Notes: generated by a model not told the origin, from the sequence alone. A DNA stretch of 64,000 nucleotides from Chloroflexota bacterium (GCA_016210495.1 JACQUC010000268.1:1-64000), one strand, 5' to 3'. Shown: positions 17,766 to 27,187, counted from the first letter of the stretch. Program-made: numbers and translations.

Positions 17766-17794
17766 TTGACTTGTCGTCGACGGCCGGCTACAAT
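17766..17794 (+). promoter_or_regulatory. Promoter of the MoxR/DUF58 operon
   Basis: TTGACT (17766-17771), 17-base spacer, TACAAT (17789-17794). It is five bases from the divergent promoter. Its -10 box overlaps an ATG at 17793, which therefore cannot be the translation start; the next in-frame start is GTG 17841. Confidence 0.75.
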
Positions 17795-17840
17795 GGGCCA
17801 GGACCAGCGAAATCAAGCGCGGCAAGATGGGGGCGACACG

Positions 17841-18821
17841 GTGCAGTGCGGCGCATGCGGCGCGGCGAATCCCGAAGGTAGCCAGGTGTGCGCATTCTGC
17901 GGCGCTCCGCTTCCGCCGGTCTCCCCAACCTCACTTGGAGTGTTCGGTCCATCGCGGATTGGCCGTGAGCTGCGCCCGATGGGCGCGGGCGACATTCTCG
18001 ACGAGGCAATTCGCCTCTACCGTCACAACTTCCGTACCTTCGTCGGCATCGTCGCCGTGCTACAGGTACCCATCCTGCTACTGCAGATGATTCAGCTCGC
18101 TATTGTGGGGCCAAATATCCTCGATTTTTCGCGACTCGGCAGAAGCAGTGAGCCGCTCCCAGGATCGCTCATCTTCGGGAGCGTGTCCAGCCTGGCCCTT
18201 GGCGGGCTCAGCTTCCTCGCCTTTCTATTTATAGAGGCGGCGCTGGCCGCCGCCATCTCCGAGCGCTACCTGGGCCGCCGGATTACTGTCGGGCGGGCCT
18301 ATCGCGCCACGATTTCTTGCTTCTGGCGTATGCTCGGCACAGTGTTGGTCACCGGCCTGATCCTGATTTTCCTGGCCATCACTATCGTATTCATCCCCGC
18401 CGCCGTGTTTTTTGGCATCCGCTGGGCCTTCGTCGTCCAGGCCATCGCCATCGAAAGAGCCGGCGTGCGCCGAGCGTTGTTCCGCAGTTCCAGGCTCGTC
18501 AAAGGAAGCTGGTGGCGCGTGTTGGCCATTGTGATCCTCGCCGCGATCCTCCAGCTTATGGTGGCTGGCCTCCCCGCCTCGATGATCGGGGCCGTCCTTG
18601 GTGGGGCTGCGATGCTACTCTCTCCAGGAGGTTTGTTCGCATTCAGCGTGGTGAACACGCTCGTCGGGTCCGTCTTTGGCATCCTGGCAGCACCGCTCAT
18701 ACCCATTATCGCCACTCTGCTCTATTACGACCTCCGCGTTCGCAATGAGGGTTTTGATCTTCAGGTACTGGCCGAGCGCCTGGCCCAGGCGCGAGTGCAA
18801 GCGGGCGAGGGCCAGACCTAG
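17841..18821 (+). CDS. Zinc-ribbon multi-pass membrane protein
   Basis: 326 residues from GTG 17841. The N-terminus is a zinc ribbon (QCGACGAANPEGSQVCAFCG, Cys pairs at about 3/6 and 17/20), then a linker and a membrane domain of about six helices, with the family-like opening LRPMGAGDILDEAIRLYRHN and the RAYRATISCFWRMLGTVL and RSSRLVKGSWWRVLAIVI segments. This is the glycerophosphodiester-phosphodiesterase-type membrane domain without the enzyme. It ends directly before the DUF4129 gene. It heads the operon leading to MoxR and DUF58 and is probably an accessory membrane component of that system. Confidence 0.85.
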   Translation: MQCGACGAANPEGSQVCAFCGAPLPPVSPTSLGVFGPSRIGRELRPMGAGDILDEAIRLYRHNFRTFVGIVAVLQVPILLLQMIQLAIVGPNILDFSRLGRSSEPLPGSLIFGSVSSLALGGLSFLAFLFIEAALAAAISERYLGRRITVGRAYRATISCFWRMLGTVLVTGLILIFLAITIVFIPAAVFFGIRWAFVVQAIAIERAGVRRALFRSSRLVKGSWWRVLAIVILAAILQLMVAGLPASMIGAVLGGAAMLLSPGGLFAFSVVNTLVGSVFGILAAPLIPIIATLLYYDLRVRNEGFDLQVLAERLAQARVQAGEGQT

Positions 18822-19808
18822 ATGCGCCGCGGATTACTATTGCTGCTCGCCGGCTTCTTGCTTTGGCCGACCGGCGTCTTTGCCGAGACGCCAGCCGAAT
18901 ATCGGCTCATCTTCGAGGAGGTGCTTCAGGCCGCCGAGGCTGCTCAGTCTTCCCTACCAGCGGAAGCTTCGCTTGGCGACTACTTGCGGCTGCGTCAAGC
19001 GCTCGCACGTCTTGAGGCCATCCCCAGCGTCACGACGGATTCCGGCACAATCGTAACCATAGATAATCGCGCTCTGATCAGCCGGCTGCAAGGCAGCCGT
19101 GATGAAGGGCGGCAGGCCTTTGAAACGCTTCGCCAGTTGGCCAGCGCGCTGGACGCGTCGCTTGAAAAGGCGCAATGGACCGGCGAGGTCGAGCCTCGCG
19201 TGGAGCTGCATCGGGTGCTGTCACAGCCCGAGTTCCGCAGTGCTGGAAGCAACCCCATCGGGCGCTTTCTGGACGACCTGCGCGCTCGGCTCTTTCAGTG
19301 GATCGAAAGCTTGTTCCCGGGGCTTCGTGTTCCCCAATTGCCCGGACTCGACCTCGAGAAACCGGGTGAGGTGATCTTCTGGCTCATCACAGCCGCGCTG
19401 ATCAGCTTCGTCGTCGTCTTCCTCGCTTACACGTGGCGTAGCGCCCGTTTAGGGCTGGCGCGCTGTGCCGCGCTGCAGGATTCACGCTCAACCGCTCGGG
19501 AGGATGCTCGTAGCGCCAGAATGGCCGCGGAAAAGGCTGCTGGCGATGGCGACTACCGCCAGGCCATTCACTATCTCTATCTCTGGGCGATCCTACACAT
19601 GTCGGAGCACGGCCGACTACGCTACGATCGCTCGCTGACCAATCGCGAGCAATTGCGCAGCCTGTCAGATGGCGGTGAGGTCGCGGAGCTCTTCCAGTTG
19701 GCTGTCGACGCCTTCGACATCATTTGGTACGGGTGTGCCGCTTGCACGTCGAACGAGTACGGCCACTTCAGGGCAATAGTCGAGCGCATCGTTGGGGCAG
19801 CGGCATGA
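18822..19808 (+). CDS. DUF4129 membrane protein
   Basis: 328 residues with an N-terminal signal peptide (LLLLLAGFLLWPTGVFAE), an external helical part (about 20-175), one TM helix (VIFWLITAALISFVVVFLAY, about 185-205) and the C-terminal DUF4129 domain (GDYRQAIHYLYLWAILHMSE, RLRYDRSLTNREQLR, FDIIWYGCAACTSNEY). DUF4129 proteins are habitual partners of MoxR-DUF58-DUF4350 operons. The gene abuts the preceding stop, and its TGA overlaps the next ATG. A role in envelope or chaperone-like assembly is inferred from the operon only. Confidence 0.9.
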   Translation: MRRGLLLLLAGFLLWPTGVFAETPAEYRLIFEEVLQAAEAAQSSLPAEASLGDYLRLRQALARLEAIPSVTTDSGTIVTIDNRALISRLQGSRDEGRQAFETLRQLASALDASLEKAQWTGEVEPRVELHRVLSQPEFRSAGSNPIGRFLDDLRARLFQWIESLFPGLRVPQLPGLDLEKPGEVIFWLITAALISFVVVFLAYTWRSARLGLARCAALQDSRSTAREDARSARMAAEKAAGDGDYRQAIHYLYLWAILHMSEHGRLRYDRSLTNREQLRSLSDGGEVAELFQLAVDAFDIIWYGCAACTSNEYGHFRAIVERIVGAAA

Positions 19809-21010
19809 GAATACCGTGGGAGCTCTCGCTTGTGCTAATGATTCTCTCGATCGCGGCCGTGGCGGTGCAGCAAACCACGCCCGACCGGACGACTCCATCA
19901 CCGCCCGACCTTGCCAGCAGCTCAGCCGCGCCTGGAGGCTCTCGGGCGCTGTACCTGTGGCTGCAATCCCTGGGTTATCGCGTCGACCGTCTGGAAGATG
20001 GCGATTTCCGTCTTGACCAGACCACGACGGTGCTTCTCGTTTTGGCGCCCACCGCACCATGGGCTAAAGACCAGCTTGCCACCTTACGTCGCTGGGTGGA
20101 ACGCGGCGGCACTTTGATCATCGTGGGCAGCTCCCAGCTTCCTTTGCCGCCGTGGCCGGCCGACCGATCGGCAGAGGGGCGCAATGCTTTGGCCGCACTT
20201 CTGGGCGAGTTCGGTCTGTCACTGCGCGTGCTCAGCCTTCCCAAGCCGGATGTAACGCCAACCCAGCCGCTGCTGCTGAGACCGCCCGCGAGCGCGGTGC
20301 GGGTTGAAGCGACGAGTCACATCGCCGGCCCGGCCGGCCTCGTCCCCTATCTCGGCGAGCCTGAGCGACCTATCGCGGCAGGGCTCGCCCTCGGCCAGGG
20401 CAGGGTTTATGCCCTCGCCAGCACCTACGCCGTTTCCAACCGCGGGCTCGGAGAAGCGGACAATGCCGCATTCCTGCTGAATTGGCTGCCGGCCCCTGTC
20501 GAGGCCGGCGCCGTCGTCTTCGACGAGTTTCACCACGGCCGCTCTGAGGATCGCTCTCTGCTGTACCTCATGGTTCACGAACCCTGGGGCTGGGCAGTTC
20601 TCTACGCACTCGGGCTGATCTTTGTATATCTGCTGCTCGACGGTCGCCGTTTCGGACGCGCGGCGCCGAGCGTCGTCGACAGGCGACGGCTTGCTGTCGA
20701 GTACGTGATATCGCTGGCCAGCCTCCTGCGCAGGGGTGGCAAGCGCCAGTGGGTAGCTCAACACTACGAGCGCACCTTGCGCCGCCAATTGGCCACCACG
20801 GTCGGGCTCGACCCTACGCTCGATACCGGAGACTTGGCGGCCCGTCTCGAGCGGGTGGAAAGGCTGGCGGCTGGCTTCGAGGGGAGTCAGGTCGCGCGGC
20901 TTCTGCTTCAGTTGCGCGACGCCGGTGAAGGGATTTCTGAAGAACGCCTCGTGAGATTGGCGGCGGATGCCGACCAGATAATACGAGCTTGCACCGGGAG
21001 GCGAAGATGA
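19805..21010 (+). CDS. DUF4350 membrane protein
   Basis: 401 residues starting at ATG 19805 (overlap ATGA), with TM1 at the N-terminus ([16 protein letters not shown]). A DUF4350 domain follows ([47 protein letters not shown]), then a second TM ([18 protein letters not shown]) and a cytoplasmic helical tail. The domain resembles a glutamine-amidotransferase-like fold without its catalytic Cys. It sits between DUF4129 and MoxR in a tightly overlapping operon. Confidence 0.9.
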   Translation: MRIPWELSLVLMILSIAAVAVQQTTPDRTTPSPPDLASSSAAPGGSRALYLWLQSLGYRVDRLEDGDFRLDQTTTVLLVLAPTAPWAKDQLATLRRWVERGGTLIIVGSSQLPLPPWPADRSAEGRNALAALLGEFGLSLRVLSLPKPDVTPTQPLLLRPPASAVRVEATSHIAGPAGLVPYLGEPERPIAAGLALGQGRVYALASTYAVSNRGLGEADNAAFLLNWLPAPVEAGAVVFDEFHHGRSEDRSLLYLMVHEPWGWAVLYALGLIFVYLLLDGRRFGRAAPSVVDRRRLAVEYVISLASLLRRGGKRQWVAQHYERTLRRQLATTVGLDPTLDTGDLAARLERVERLAAGFEGSQVARLLLQLRDAGEGISEERLVRLAADADQIIRACTGRRR

Positions 21011-21954
21011 CGACGCGGGAAGTCTACGAGATGATTTGTGCCGAAGCACGGCGCGTGCTGGTGGGCCAGGAAGAAGCCTTTGAGCTTATCCTGGTTGCGC
21101 TTCTAGCGGGCGGCCACGTGCTCATCGAGGGTGTGCCGGGCACGGCGAAGACGCTTATGGCCAAGACGCTGGCCATCTTGATCGGCGGCGCCTTCGAGCG
21201 CGTGCAGTTCACGCCCGACTTGATGCCGTCAGACATCGTCGGCACGAACGTCTACGACCTATCCAGCGGCCAGTTTCGCCTGCGCCGCGGCCCGGTTTTC
21301 ACTAACGTCTTGCTCGCGGACGAAATCAATCGTGCACCCGCCAAGGCCCAATCGGCGCTTCTCGAGGCGATGGAGGAGCGGCAGGTGACCATCGACGGCA
21401 CGCGCCATCCCCTGCCCGAGGTCTATTTCGTCGTCGCCACGCAAAACCCCGTCGAGTACGAGGGAACCTACCCCCTGCCGGAAGCGCAGCTCGACCGCTT
21501 CTTCTTCAAGGTTCTGCTCCGACAGGCACCGCAGGACATTGAAAACGAGGTGCTGCGGCGCTTTCACCGTGGCTTCGATCCCCGGCGTCTCGAGGACCTC
21601 GGCCTGCACCCTGTTCTCGACGCGACGACGTTTGCCGAGTGCAGTCGTGAGATCGCGGCGGTAGAAGTAGACGATGGTATCATCAGCTACATTACAGGCA
21701 TCGCTCAGCAGTCGCGGCGTTCGCCGGACCTGGTGCTGGGCGCATCGGCCCGGGCCTCCATCACGCTGCTGCTTGGCAGCAAGGTGCTCGCGGCGTTGCG
21801 CGGACGCAGCTACGTCATTCCGGACGATACAAAGTACCTGGCGCCGGCCGCGTACCGGCATCGGCTCATCCTCCGGCCCGAGGCAGAAATCGAGGGTCTC
21901 GACGCCGACAGAGTGGTGGCCAAGCTCTTATCAAGCGTGGCCGTGCCGAGGTGA
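21007..21954 (+). CDS. MoxR-family AAA+ ATPase
   Basis: 315 residues from ATG 21007 (ATGA overlap with DUF4350). Walker A GVPGTAKT (residues 42-49), Walker [12 protein letters not shown], sensor 1 VVATQNP, the MoxR-type [20 protein letters not shown] segment and a C-terminal lid ([20 protein letters not shown]). MoxR ATPases act as chaperones that mature or assemble partner complexes, working with VWA/DUF58 proteins, which the next gene encodes. All ATPase motifs are intact. Confidence 0.96.
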   Translation: MTTREVYEMICAEARRVLVGQEEAFELILVALLAGGHVLIEGVPGTAKTLMAKTLAILIGGAFERVQFTPDLMPSDIVGTNVYDLSSGQFRLRRGPVFTNVLLADEINRAPAKAQSALLEAMEERQVTIDGTRHPLPEVYFVVATQNPVEYEGTYPLPEAQLDRFFFKVLLRQAPQDIENEVLRRFHRGFDPRRLEDLGLHPVLDATTFAECSREIAAVEVDDGIISYITGIAQQSRRSPDLVLGASARASITLLLGSKVLAALRGRSYVIPDDTKYLAPAAYRHRLILRPEAEIEGLDADRVVAKLLSSVAVPR

Positions 21955-21957
21955 GAG

Positions 21958-23269
21958 GTGCAGCTTACTCCCCGCGCCCTAGCCCTGCTCCTAGCCGGAG
22001 CGCTGCCCCTGAGCATTACGGCACTGTGGTCGCCCGCGCTGTTCGTCGCCTCGGCCTACTTCGCCGTCGCCCTCGGTCTGATTTTCGCCGATCTGATCAT
22101 CAGCCCGGGGCGCAGACATTTCGAGGTCACCAGGGTTTGCGACAGCAAGCTCTCTCTGGCAGCGGACAACGCCGTCGAGCTCCACCTGTACAACGGCAGC
22201 CCGTATGCCGTTCGCCTTGCGCTCCGTGACGAGTTCCCTGTGGGATTCCGGACCGACCACTGGCACGTGGATGGCGTAGCTGCCCCGCGAAGCGTTCTGT
22301 TGCTCACATACAGCGTAAAACCGCTACGGCGGGGAGACTACCGCTTCGGCGACATAAACCTGCGCTATCGCTGCCGCCTCGGCCTCGTCGTGCGGCAGGA
22401 GCGCTACTCTGCCGCCGTCGCCGTCAAAGTCTACCCGAACCTTCTCGAGCTACGCCGCTACGAGCTTCTCGCGCGCCGAGGACAGCTAACTGAAATTGGG
22501 CTCAGGCACGCACGCATGCTCGGACGTGGCACCGAATTCGAGCGCCTGCGTGATTACCAGCCCGACGACGACTACCGCCGCATCAACTGGAAGGCCACCG
22601 CCCGGCGCGGGCGACCGATGAGCGTTGAGTACGAAACGGAGCGCAGCCAGAACGTAATCCTGATGCTGGACGCCGGCCGTCTGATGGCCTCGCCCATTGG
22701 TCCTCTCGCCAAACTGGACCACGCGGTTAACACGGCCCTGATGCTCGCCTACGTCGCCGTACGCCAGGGCGATAACGTGGGGCTGCTGGCATTCGCCGAT
22801 CGCATCGGCGTACACCTGCCCCCTCGGCGTGGCAAGCGTCAGTTTCTGGCCATGCTGGAGGCTCTCTATCGGCTGCCGCCGCATTTGACCGAGCCGGACT
22901 ACAACCTGGCTTTCCGCTACTTGGCGACGCACGCCCGCAAGCGTTCGCTGGTCGTGCTTTTCACCGATCTCATCGACGCCGAGACCTCGCGCTTGCTGGT
23001 TAGCCACATCGCCGCTCTGTCGCCTCACCACCTGGTCATCTGCGTCACCATCGCAGACCCCGGCATCACCAGGCTGGCCGCCAATCATCCCGACAACTCG
23101 CGCTCGACGTATGCAACGAGCCGTCGCCGAGCATATTCTCGGCGAGCGGCGGCAGGCCCTGGAGGCACTGCGGCAACGCGGCACAATCGCGCTCGACCTT
23201 CCCGCCGACCACCTCACCGCTTCAGTCGTCAACCGGTATCTGGAGCTGAAAGCGCGCACCCAGCTTTGA
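21958..23269 (+). CDS. DUF58 (VWA-like) protein, frameshifted near its 3' end
   Basis: From GTG 21958 the frame encodes two N-terminal TM segments, a beta-rich domain and the DUF58 signature FERLRDYQPDDDYRRINWKA, then a VWA-like fold with a weak MIDAS (MLDAGRLM). After about 23105 this frame turns into Arg-rich sequence, while frame +1 continues with the normal family ending: MQRAVAEHILGERRQALEAL, RGTIALDLPADHLTASVVNR, stop 23267-23269. A one-base indel near 23105-23112 explains this. Either the C-terminal 50 residues are lost or the assembly has an error. Operon partner of MoxR. Confidence 0.9.
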
Positions 23270-23334
23270 GAGTCCGCGCTGCCTGCGGGGCTCCGGTGCA
23301 GAATGGACTCTTGCGCCCGGAACTCATTTCCTCG

Positions 23335-23874
23335 TCAAAGCGAAACCCGGAACGTGCCGGCGGGTGACACGGGCAGCAAGAACCGTTTGGGATCGGGCGC
23401 CAGCTTCTCGAGAAAGACCACGAGAATCCAGCGATCTGGATGATCGAGCAGAGCCATAGACGGGACGAGAATTCCCTGCGCGTCGGTGGTGGCGCGAACA
23501 AACCTGGCCGTTGCCCGCGCCACTTTCTTATCCAAGAAACACTTCGGGGCGTCGTCCAGGGAGAGGGCAGCGAGGCACGCGTCATCACGCAAATCCAGCA
23601 CACGCTGCAACGACACCTCCAGTTTGTAAAGGCACCGCCTTATCGTCAGCGGAGCGATCTCGGCGGGACGGCTCACCTCGAGGTGGCGCGCATATTCGGC
23701 GAGGGCGACGCCGCTGTCGCCCGCCAAGTACAGGGTGGCCTCCCCAGGATAGTTCCATCGGTTGTCGGAGGCGGATGCGGCGAAACGAAAGTCCAGCACG
23801 TGGTACGGGGAGCCATCGGGAATGTGGCGAAAGGCAGGCCCGCGCCACGGTTTTAGAAGGGAGCTAAGGCTCAA
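23335..23874 (-). CDS. RES-domain toxin
   Basis: 179 residues; TTG start at 23874 overlapping the upstream stop (TTGA). The RES pattern is clear: FRHIPDGSPYHVLDFRFA, NRWNYPGEATLYLAGD, VALAEYARHL and VPSMALLDHPDRWILVVFLE. RES toxins (MbcT/ParT type) degrade or ADP-ribosylate using NAD and arrest growth; the Arg-Glu-Ser set is represented by the R of RHIP, the E of ALAEY and downstream Ser. It is paired with the Xre/MbcA-type antitoxin directly upstream. Confidence 0.92.
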   Translation of the reverse strand: MSLSSLLKPWRGPAFRHIPDGSPYHVLDFRFAASASDNRWNYPGEATLYLAGDSGVALAEYARHLEVSRPAEIAPLTIRRCLYKLEVSLQRVLDLRDDACLAALSLDDAPKCFLDKKVARATARFVRATTDAQGILVPSMALLDHPDRWILVVFLEKLAPDPKRFLLPVSPAGTFRVSL

Positions 23875-24230
23875 TAGCCAAGACCTTCGTAGTCGGCGGC
23901 CAGTGCCGCGAGCACCCTATCAGCTTGCCCGATCTCGATAAGCTGGAGAGCCGTGCGCCCGTCGAACTCGGCCAAGGGGGTGGTAAGGAACCGGCGAAAA
24001 CCCTCCGGCGTGTACACCGCTTGACCAAGCCTCACGATCTCCTGAATCTTGGCCAGCTTGTTGACCAACTCCCGCGTGCCCGGCAGAGAACTGCGTTCCT
24101 CCCAGCGCTCGACCGTCTTTGAGGTAACATCCAGGAGGCGCCCCATGCGCTCGCGCGATATTCTTAGCTCCTCGCGTATCTGGCGTGGGCTGATGTGACC
24201 CTCAGGATAATCCTTGCGCGCTGTCACCAT
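23871..24230 (-). CDS. Xre/MbcA-type antitoxin
   Basis: 119 residues from ATG 24230 behind AGGGAGAG. The N-terminal HTH (ISPRQIREELRISRERMGRL, LDVTSKTVERWEER) is followed by the toxin-binding region (FRRFLTTPLAEFDGRTALQL, IEIGQADRVLAALAADYEG). It is the cognate partner of the RES toxin. A promoter and a perfect 12-bp palindrome upstream suggest autorepression. Confidence 0.92.
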   Translation of the reverse strand: MVTARKDYPEGHISPRQIREELRISRERMGRLLDVTSKTVERWEERSSLPGTRELVNKLAKIQEIVRLGQAVYTPEGFRRFLTTPLAEFDGRTALQLIEIGQADRVLAALAADYEGLGY

Positions 24231-24256
24231 CGGAGACTCTCCCTTCCTCTAGGGAC

Positions 24257-24290
24257 ATTATAGCTCTTATCCATACATATGTCTAGACAT
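24257..24290 (-). promoter_or_regulatory. RES-Xre promoter and palindromic operator
   Basis: On the minus strand: TAGACA (24285-24280), 17-base spacer, TATAAT (24262-24257). The perfect palindrome ATGTCTAGACAT (24279-24290) covers the -35 box. Confidence 0.8.
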
Positions 24291-24379
24291 GATGGACGCA
24301 GCGTTACCTGCCCAGTCTGCAGAAACTCGGGCACCAAATGCGATTCCAGGCAGGCGTCGGCACGCCATGCCGTGCCACG

Positions 24380-25354
24380 CTAAGACATGAGGCCGCCTGT
24401 TTCGTGAGGCACCTTGCGTCCCGCCAGCAACAGGTAGCTGTAAAGCAGTAAGCCACTGATCGCACCGACGGCAAGCTTCACCTCAGGCAGCAATGCCGAT
24501 GGCGAGACGAAACCCTCAATGGTGCCGGCGATGACCAGCAACGGGACGCAGCCGAAAAGCACCTTGACGGCCTGGCGTGCTGCCAGCGTCAGAGATTCTC
24601 GGCGTGTCTGGAAGCCCGGATGTACCAGGGCGTAGCCGAGTCGAAGCCCGGCACCCCCGGCGATGAAGATGACCGTCAATTCGATGAAACCGTGCGGCGC
24701 CACAAAAGACCAGAGGCGCAGACTCAAGCCGTAGACCTGGCACATTCCCGCGATGGAGCCGAGCATCAAACCGTTCACGAGCAGAACGTAAAACGTGGCC
24801 ACGCCAAAAAGCACCCCGCCGGCGAAGGCGAGCAGCGTAACCTGTATGTTGTTGGTCATTATGACGCTGGCCATCAACTGCGCCGGCAGTCCCACTTCCT
24901 CAGTCCACATGCGCCGCTCCCTGATGGATGCGGCCAGAGGCTCGGGCACGAGGTAGGTCGCGCTGTCGGGCACAAGCAAAACGGCAGAGAAGCCGGCAGC
25001 GGCCGCGAGGGTGAACACGAGGAAGGCGGCGCCCGTGAATGCCAACGTCTCGCGAAAGATCAGCGGGAATCCTTGGGTGAAAAACGCGACTATCGCGCGC
25101 CACTCACCCGCCTCGGCGCGATAGACAGCCGCGTGCGCCCTGGCGACGAGTTGGTTGAGATACATAGCGACGCGCTCGGCAGGGAAATCGCGACGGGCGA
25201 CGGCCAGGTCGGCCACCGCTCGCCGGTAGAGATAACCCATCTCGACGATCTCCTCGGCCGAGAGCGCGCCGATACGCTTGCCCTTGCCAAGCGACACAAG
25301 CTTCTCCAAGCGGTCCCAGTCACTCTTTCGCCGAGACACGAAACGTTCTACCAC
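24380..25354 (-). CDS. Stage II sporulation protein M-like membrane protein
   Basis: 324 residues from GTG 25354 with GGAGG upstream. A soluble N-terminal helical part (VERFVSRRKSDWDRLEKLVS, MGYLYRRAVADLAVARRDFP) precedes about five to six TM helices, including NNIQVTLLAFAGGVLFGVAT and LLVNGLMLGSIAGM, and FVAPHGFIELTVIFIAGGAG, the SpoIIM signature. In non-sporulating bacteria, SpoIIM-like proteins sit with MoxR-DUF58 and RDD genes, as here. The function is probably in envelope organisation; no sporulation genes are present. Confidence 0.92.
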   Translation of the reverse strand: MVERFVSRRKSDWDRLEKLVSLGKGKRIGALSAEEIVEMGYLYRRAVADLAVARRDFPAERVAMYLNQLVARAHAAVYRAEAGEWRAIVAFFTQGFPLIFRETLAFTGAAFLVFTLAAAAGFSAVLLVPDSATYLVPEPLAASIRERRMWTEEVGLPAQLMASVIMTNNIQVTLLAFAGGVLFGVATFYVLLVNGLMLGSIAGMCQVYGLSLRLWSFVAPHGFIELTVIFIAGGAGLRLGYALVHPGFQTRRESLTLAARQAVKVLFGCVPLLVIAGTIEGFVSPSALLPEVKLAVGAISGLLLYSYLLLAGRKVPHETGGLMS

Positions 25355-25427
25355 TTGTGCGCGCCTCCACCGTGTGCTAGACTGGTTCGCGGTGCGAAAA
25401 GGCTGCGACCCCCCCCAGCCCCAACCC

Positions 25428-25452
25428 GGGCGTCCGCCTCAGGCGGACGCCC
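25428..25452. repeat. Perfect 11-bp hairpin between divergent genes
   Basis: GGGCGTCCGCC (25428-25438), loop TCA, GGCGGACGCCC (25442-25452). No T-run. The core GTCCGCCTCAGGCGGAC recurs at 60151-60167, so this is likely a dispersed palindrome rather than a terminator. Confidence 0.75.
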
Positions 25453-25520
25453 CTGCGACAGTGTGTTTTCTGCACTGGGGACTGGACCTAGTGCCTGAGA
25501 GCTCCCCTTGAGGTGAGATA

Positions 25521-26477
25521 CTGGACCAACAGCATACGCTGACAACACCTGAAAACGTGCCGATTACATACGACCTTGCCGGAGTGGGCTCCCGCTTCGT
25601 GGCCGCTTTGCTGGACAACCTCATCATCTTCGGCGTTCAGGCAGGCCTGTTCATCACGGCTGCCATCGTGTCTGCTATCTCGGGTCTCCCGTCGGCAGTG
25701 ACCGGGTGGGTCTTCGCGATCATCGTCCTGTTTTCGTTTACGCTATTGTTCGGCTACCCTGTGCTTTTTGAGATCGTTTGGAACGGCCAAACCCCGGGCA
25801 AGCTGAAGACGGGCATTAGAATCGTCCGCGACGATGGCGGCCCCATCACGGCCACGGCGGCGGTGATCCGCAACGTGGTGCGGTTGGCCGACTTTCTGCC
25901 CGCGTATTATATCATCGGGGTCGTGGTCATGCTAATCGACAAGAAGGGCCGACGGCTGGGAGACATGGCCGCCGGCACGATCTGCATCAAGGAGCGGCGC
26001 GACGCGAGCATTGGCGGCCTCGCCCCCAGGACTCCGCCAGAGGAGAAGACAGCAGAGGAGGCACTCGTCGACGCCCTCGGTCTCTCCCGCGAAGAAGCAG
26101 AGGTGGCAATGGCATACCTGTTACTCCGCCGTGAGATGGCAGAAGTGCCGGCTTCTCCACTGGCGGCGCGCATCGCTACCCACGTTGCCACGAGGCTTGG
26201 CGTACGGGTTGACGACGAATCGGCGCAGGGGTTCCTGGACCGCGTTGCAGAAGCAGAGTCCCCCTTCGATGTTCACGGTCTTTCCTACGACGACACCTAC
26301 CTCGTGAAGGAATATCTGAGACGCCGCCATCAGATGACAATAGGGCCAGCCCACGTCCTAGCGACGCGCATCGCCAATACCATCGCCGCGAAGCTCGGCG
26401 TGCAGGTAGCGGACGAATCAGCGGAGGAGTTCCTGGCCGTCGTCGCAGTGGCTATCGAGCGGCGGGGAAAGCGATAG
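25521..26477 (+). CDS. RDD-family membrane protein with duplicated C-terminal segment
   Basis: The RDD domain begins LTTPENVPITYDLAGVGSRF, with ALLDN (R..A..LD), TMs near 25-50, 60-85 and 130-150, and NGQTPGKLKTGIRIV and RNVVRLADFLPA. The homologous N-terminus lies upstream of the first GTG (25557), and GAGGTGA sits just before CTG 25521, so a non-ATG start near 25521 is likely. A soluble tail of about 160 residues contains two copies of a 32-residue segment: SPLAARIATHVATRLGVRV and HVLATRIANTIAAKLGVQV, each followed by (D/A)DESA. Commonly found beside SpoIIM and MoxR genes. The transport or stability role of RDD proteins is not settled. Confidence 0.88.
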   Translation: MDQQHTLTTPENVPITYDLAGVGSRFVAALLDNLIIFGVQAGLFITAAIVSAISGLPSAVTGWVFAIIVLFSFTLLFGYPVLFEIVWNGQTPGKLKTGIRIVRDDGGPITATAAVIRNVVRLADFLPAYYIIGVVVMLIDKKGRRLGDMAAGTICIKERRDASIGGLAPRTPPEEKTAEEALVDALGLSREEAEVAMAYLLLRREMAEVPASPLAARIATHVATRLGVRVDDESAQGFLDRVAEAESPFDVHGLSYDDTYLVKEYLRRRHQMTIGPAHVLATRIANTIAAKLGVQVADESAEEFLAVVAVAIERRGKR

Positions 26478-26516
26478 ACGCGCCTGGCCCGTGCGTTTGA
26501 ACCTCTCACGACCTTC

Positions 26517-26927
26517 TCACGAAAGCCGCGGAATACCCATACGTTCCGCGGCTTGCCCCAACCGAGTATCCTGCGTGGCCAGAGGTACGCCCAGTCGTGC
26601 GGCAAGCTCCAGGTACGCAGCATCGTAGGCTGACAGGCTATACCAGCGTCCAATAGCCAGCACCTCTGCTGACATCCCTTTGGATGCTTCGCTGTCCACC
26701 TCGATGGGCAACGCGTGAAGGAGTTGCACGAATCGCACAGATTGGGCCTGGGTAAGTCGACCGCGTCGCTCACCGACCAGCAAGACGTTGGCTACCTCCA
26801 ATGTCCAGATTGCTGGCACGACTGCTTCTTCTTCGCCAAGACGGTCAAGCACCGCCTCCGTGAAGGAATTCGCCTCGTCCTCGAAGCACCACGCCATCGA
26901 AACAGAGGTATCGACGACGAAAGACAT
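26517..26927 (-). CDS. vapC: PIN-domain toxin (VapC)
   Basis: A 136-residue PIN domain: D6 (FVVDTSVSMAWCF), E44 (WTLEVANVLL), D102 (SAYDAAYLELA) and D120 (LATQDTRL). This is the sub-type with 'SAYDAAYLELA..LG.PLAT.D', typically paired with Phd/YefM antitoxins. Its ATG overlaps the antitoxin's TGA by one base (TGATG). Confidence 0.94.
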   Translation of the reverse strand: MSFVVDTSVSMAWCFEDEANSFTEAVLDRLGEEEAVVPAIWTLEVANVLLVGERRGRLTQAQSVRFVQLLHALPIEVDSEASKGMSAEVLAIGRWYSLSAYDAAYLELAARLGVPLATQDTRLGQAAERMGIPRLS

Positions 26928-27166
26928 CAGCGGCGGCCTTCGTCGATCATCTCGCGAAGCGAAGCCCCACCCAGCGTAATGCCCCGCCGGAACTCCCGCA
27001 GGGCGCCTATCACTCCAGCCGCGTCAGGTCGTCGCGCAGGGGAGGGAGGCGCCAGCACGGCGACGGGCACTCCATGCTTTGTGATCGTGATCGTCTCACC
27101 GCTGGCCACCTGGTCCAGCAGTCGAGGCAGATGTGTCTTTGCCTCGTACGCGCCGATTCTCTTCAT
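26927..27166 (-). CDS. Phd/YefM-type antitoxin
   Basis: A 79-residue protein with the Phd fold: MKRIGAYEAKTHLPRLLDQV, ASGETITITKHGVPVAVLAP, followed by a C-terminal toxin-binding helix (ALREFRRGITLGGASLREMI). It is cognate to the adjacent PIN toxin. A promoter with direct and inverted CTAGTCT/AGACTAG motifs lies upstream. Confidence 0.93.
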   Translation of the reverse strand: MKRIGAYEAKTHLPRLLDQVASGETITITKHGVPVAVLAPPSPARRPDAAGVIGALREFRRGITLGGASLREMIDEGRR

Positions 27167-27187
27167 AATCGTCCTCGCACCACGTTC

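Noticed and set aside
17751..17793. ATG 17793 or an earlier start for the zinc-ribbon membrane protein
   Set aside because: The -10 box TACAAT covers 17789-17794, so mRNA begins after this ATG.
24380..25354. Evidence of sporulation from the SpoIIM-like gene
   Set aside because: SpoIIM-like proteins are common beside MoxR/DUF58/RDD genes in non-sporulating bacteria, and no other sporulation gene is present.
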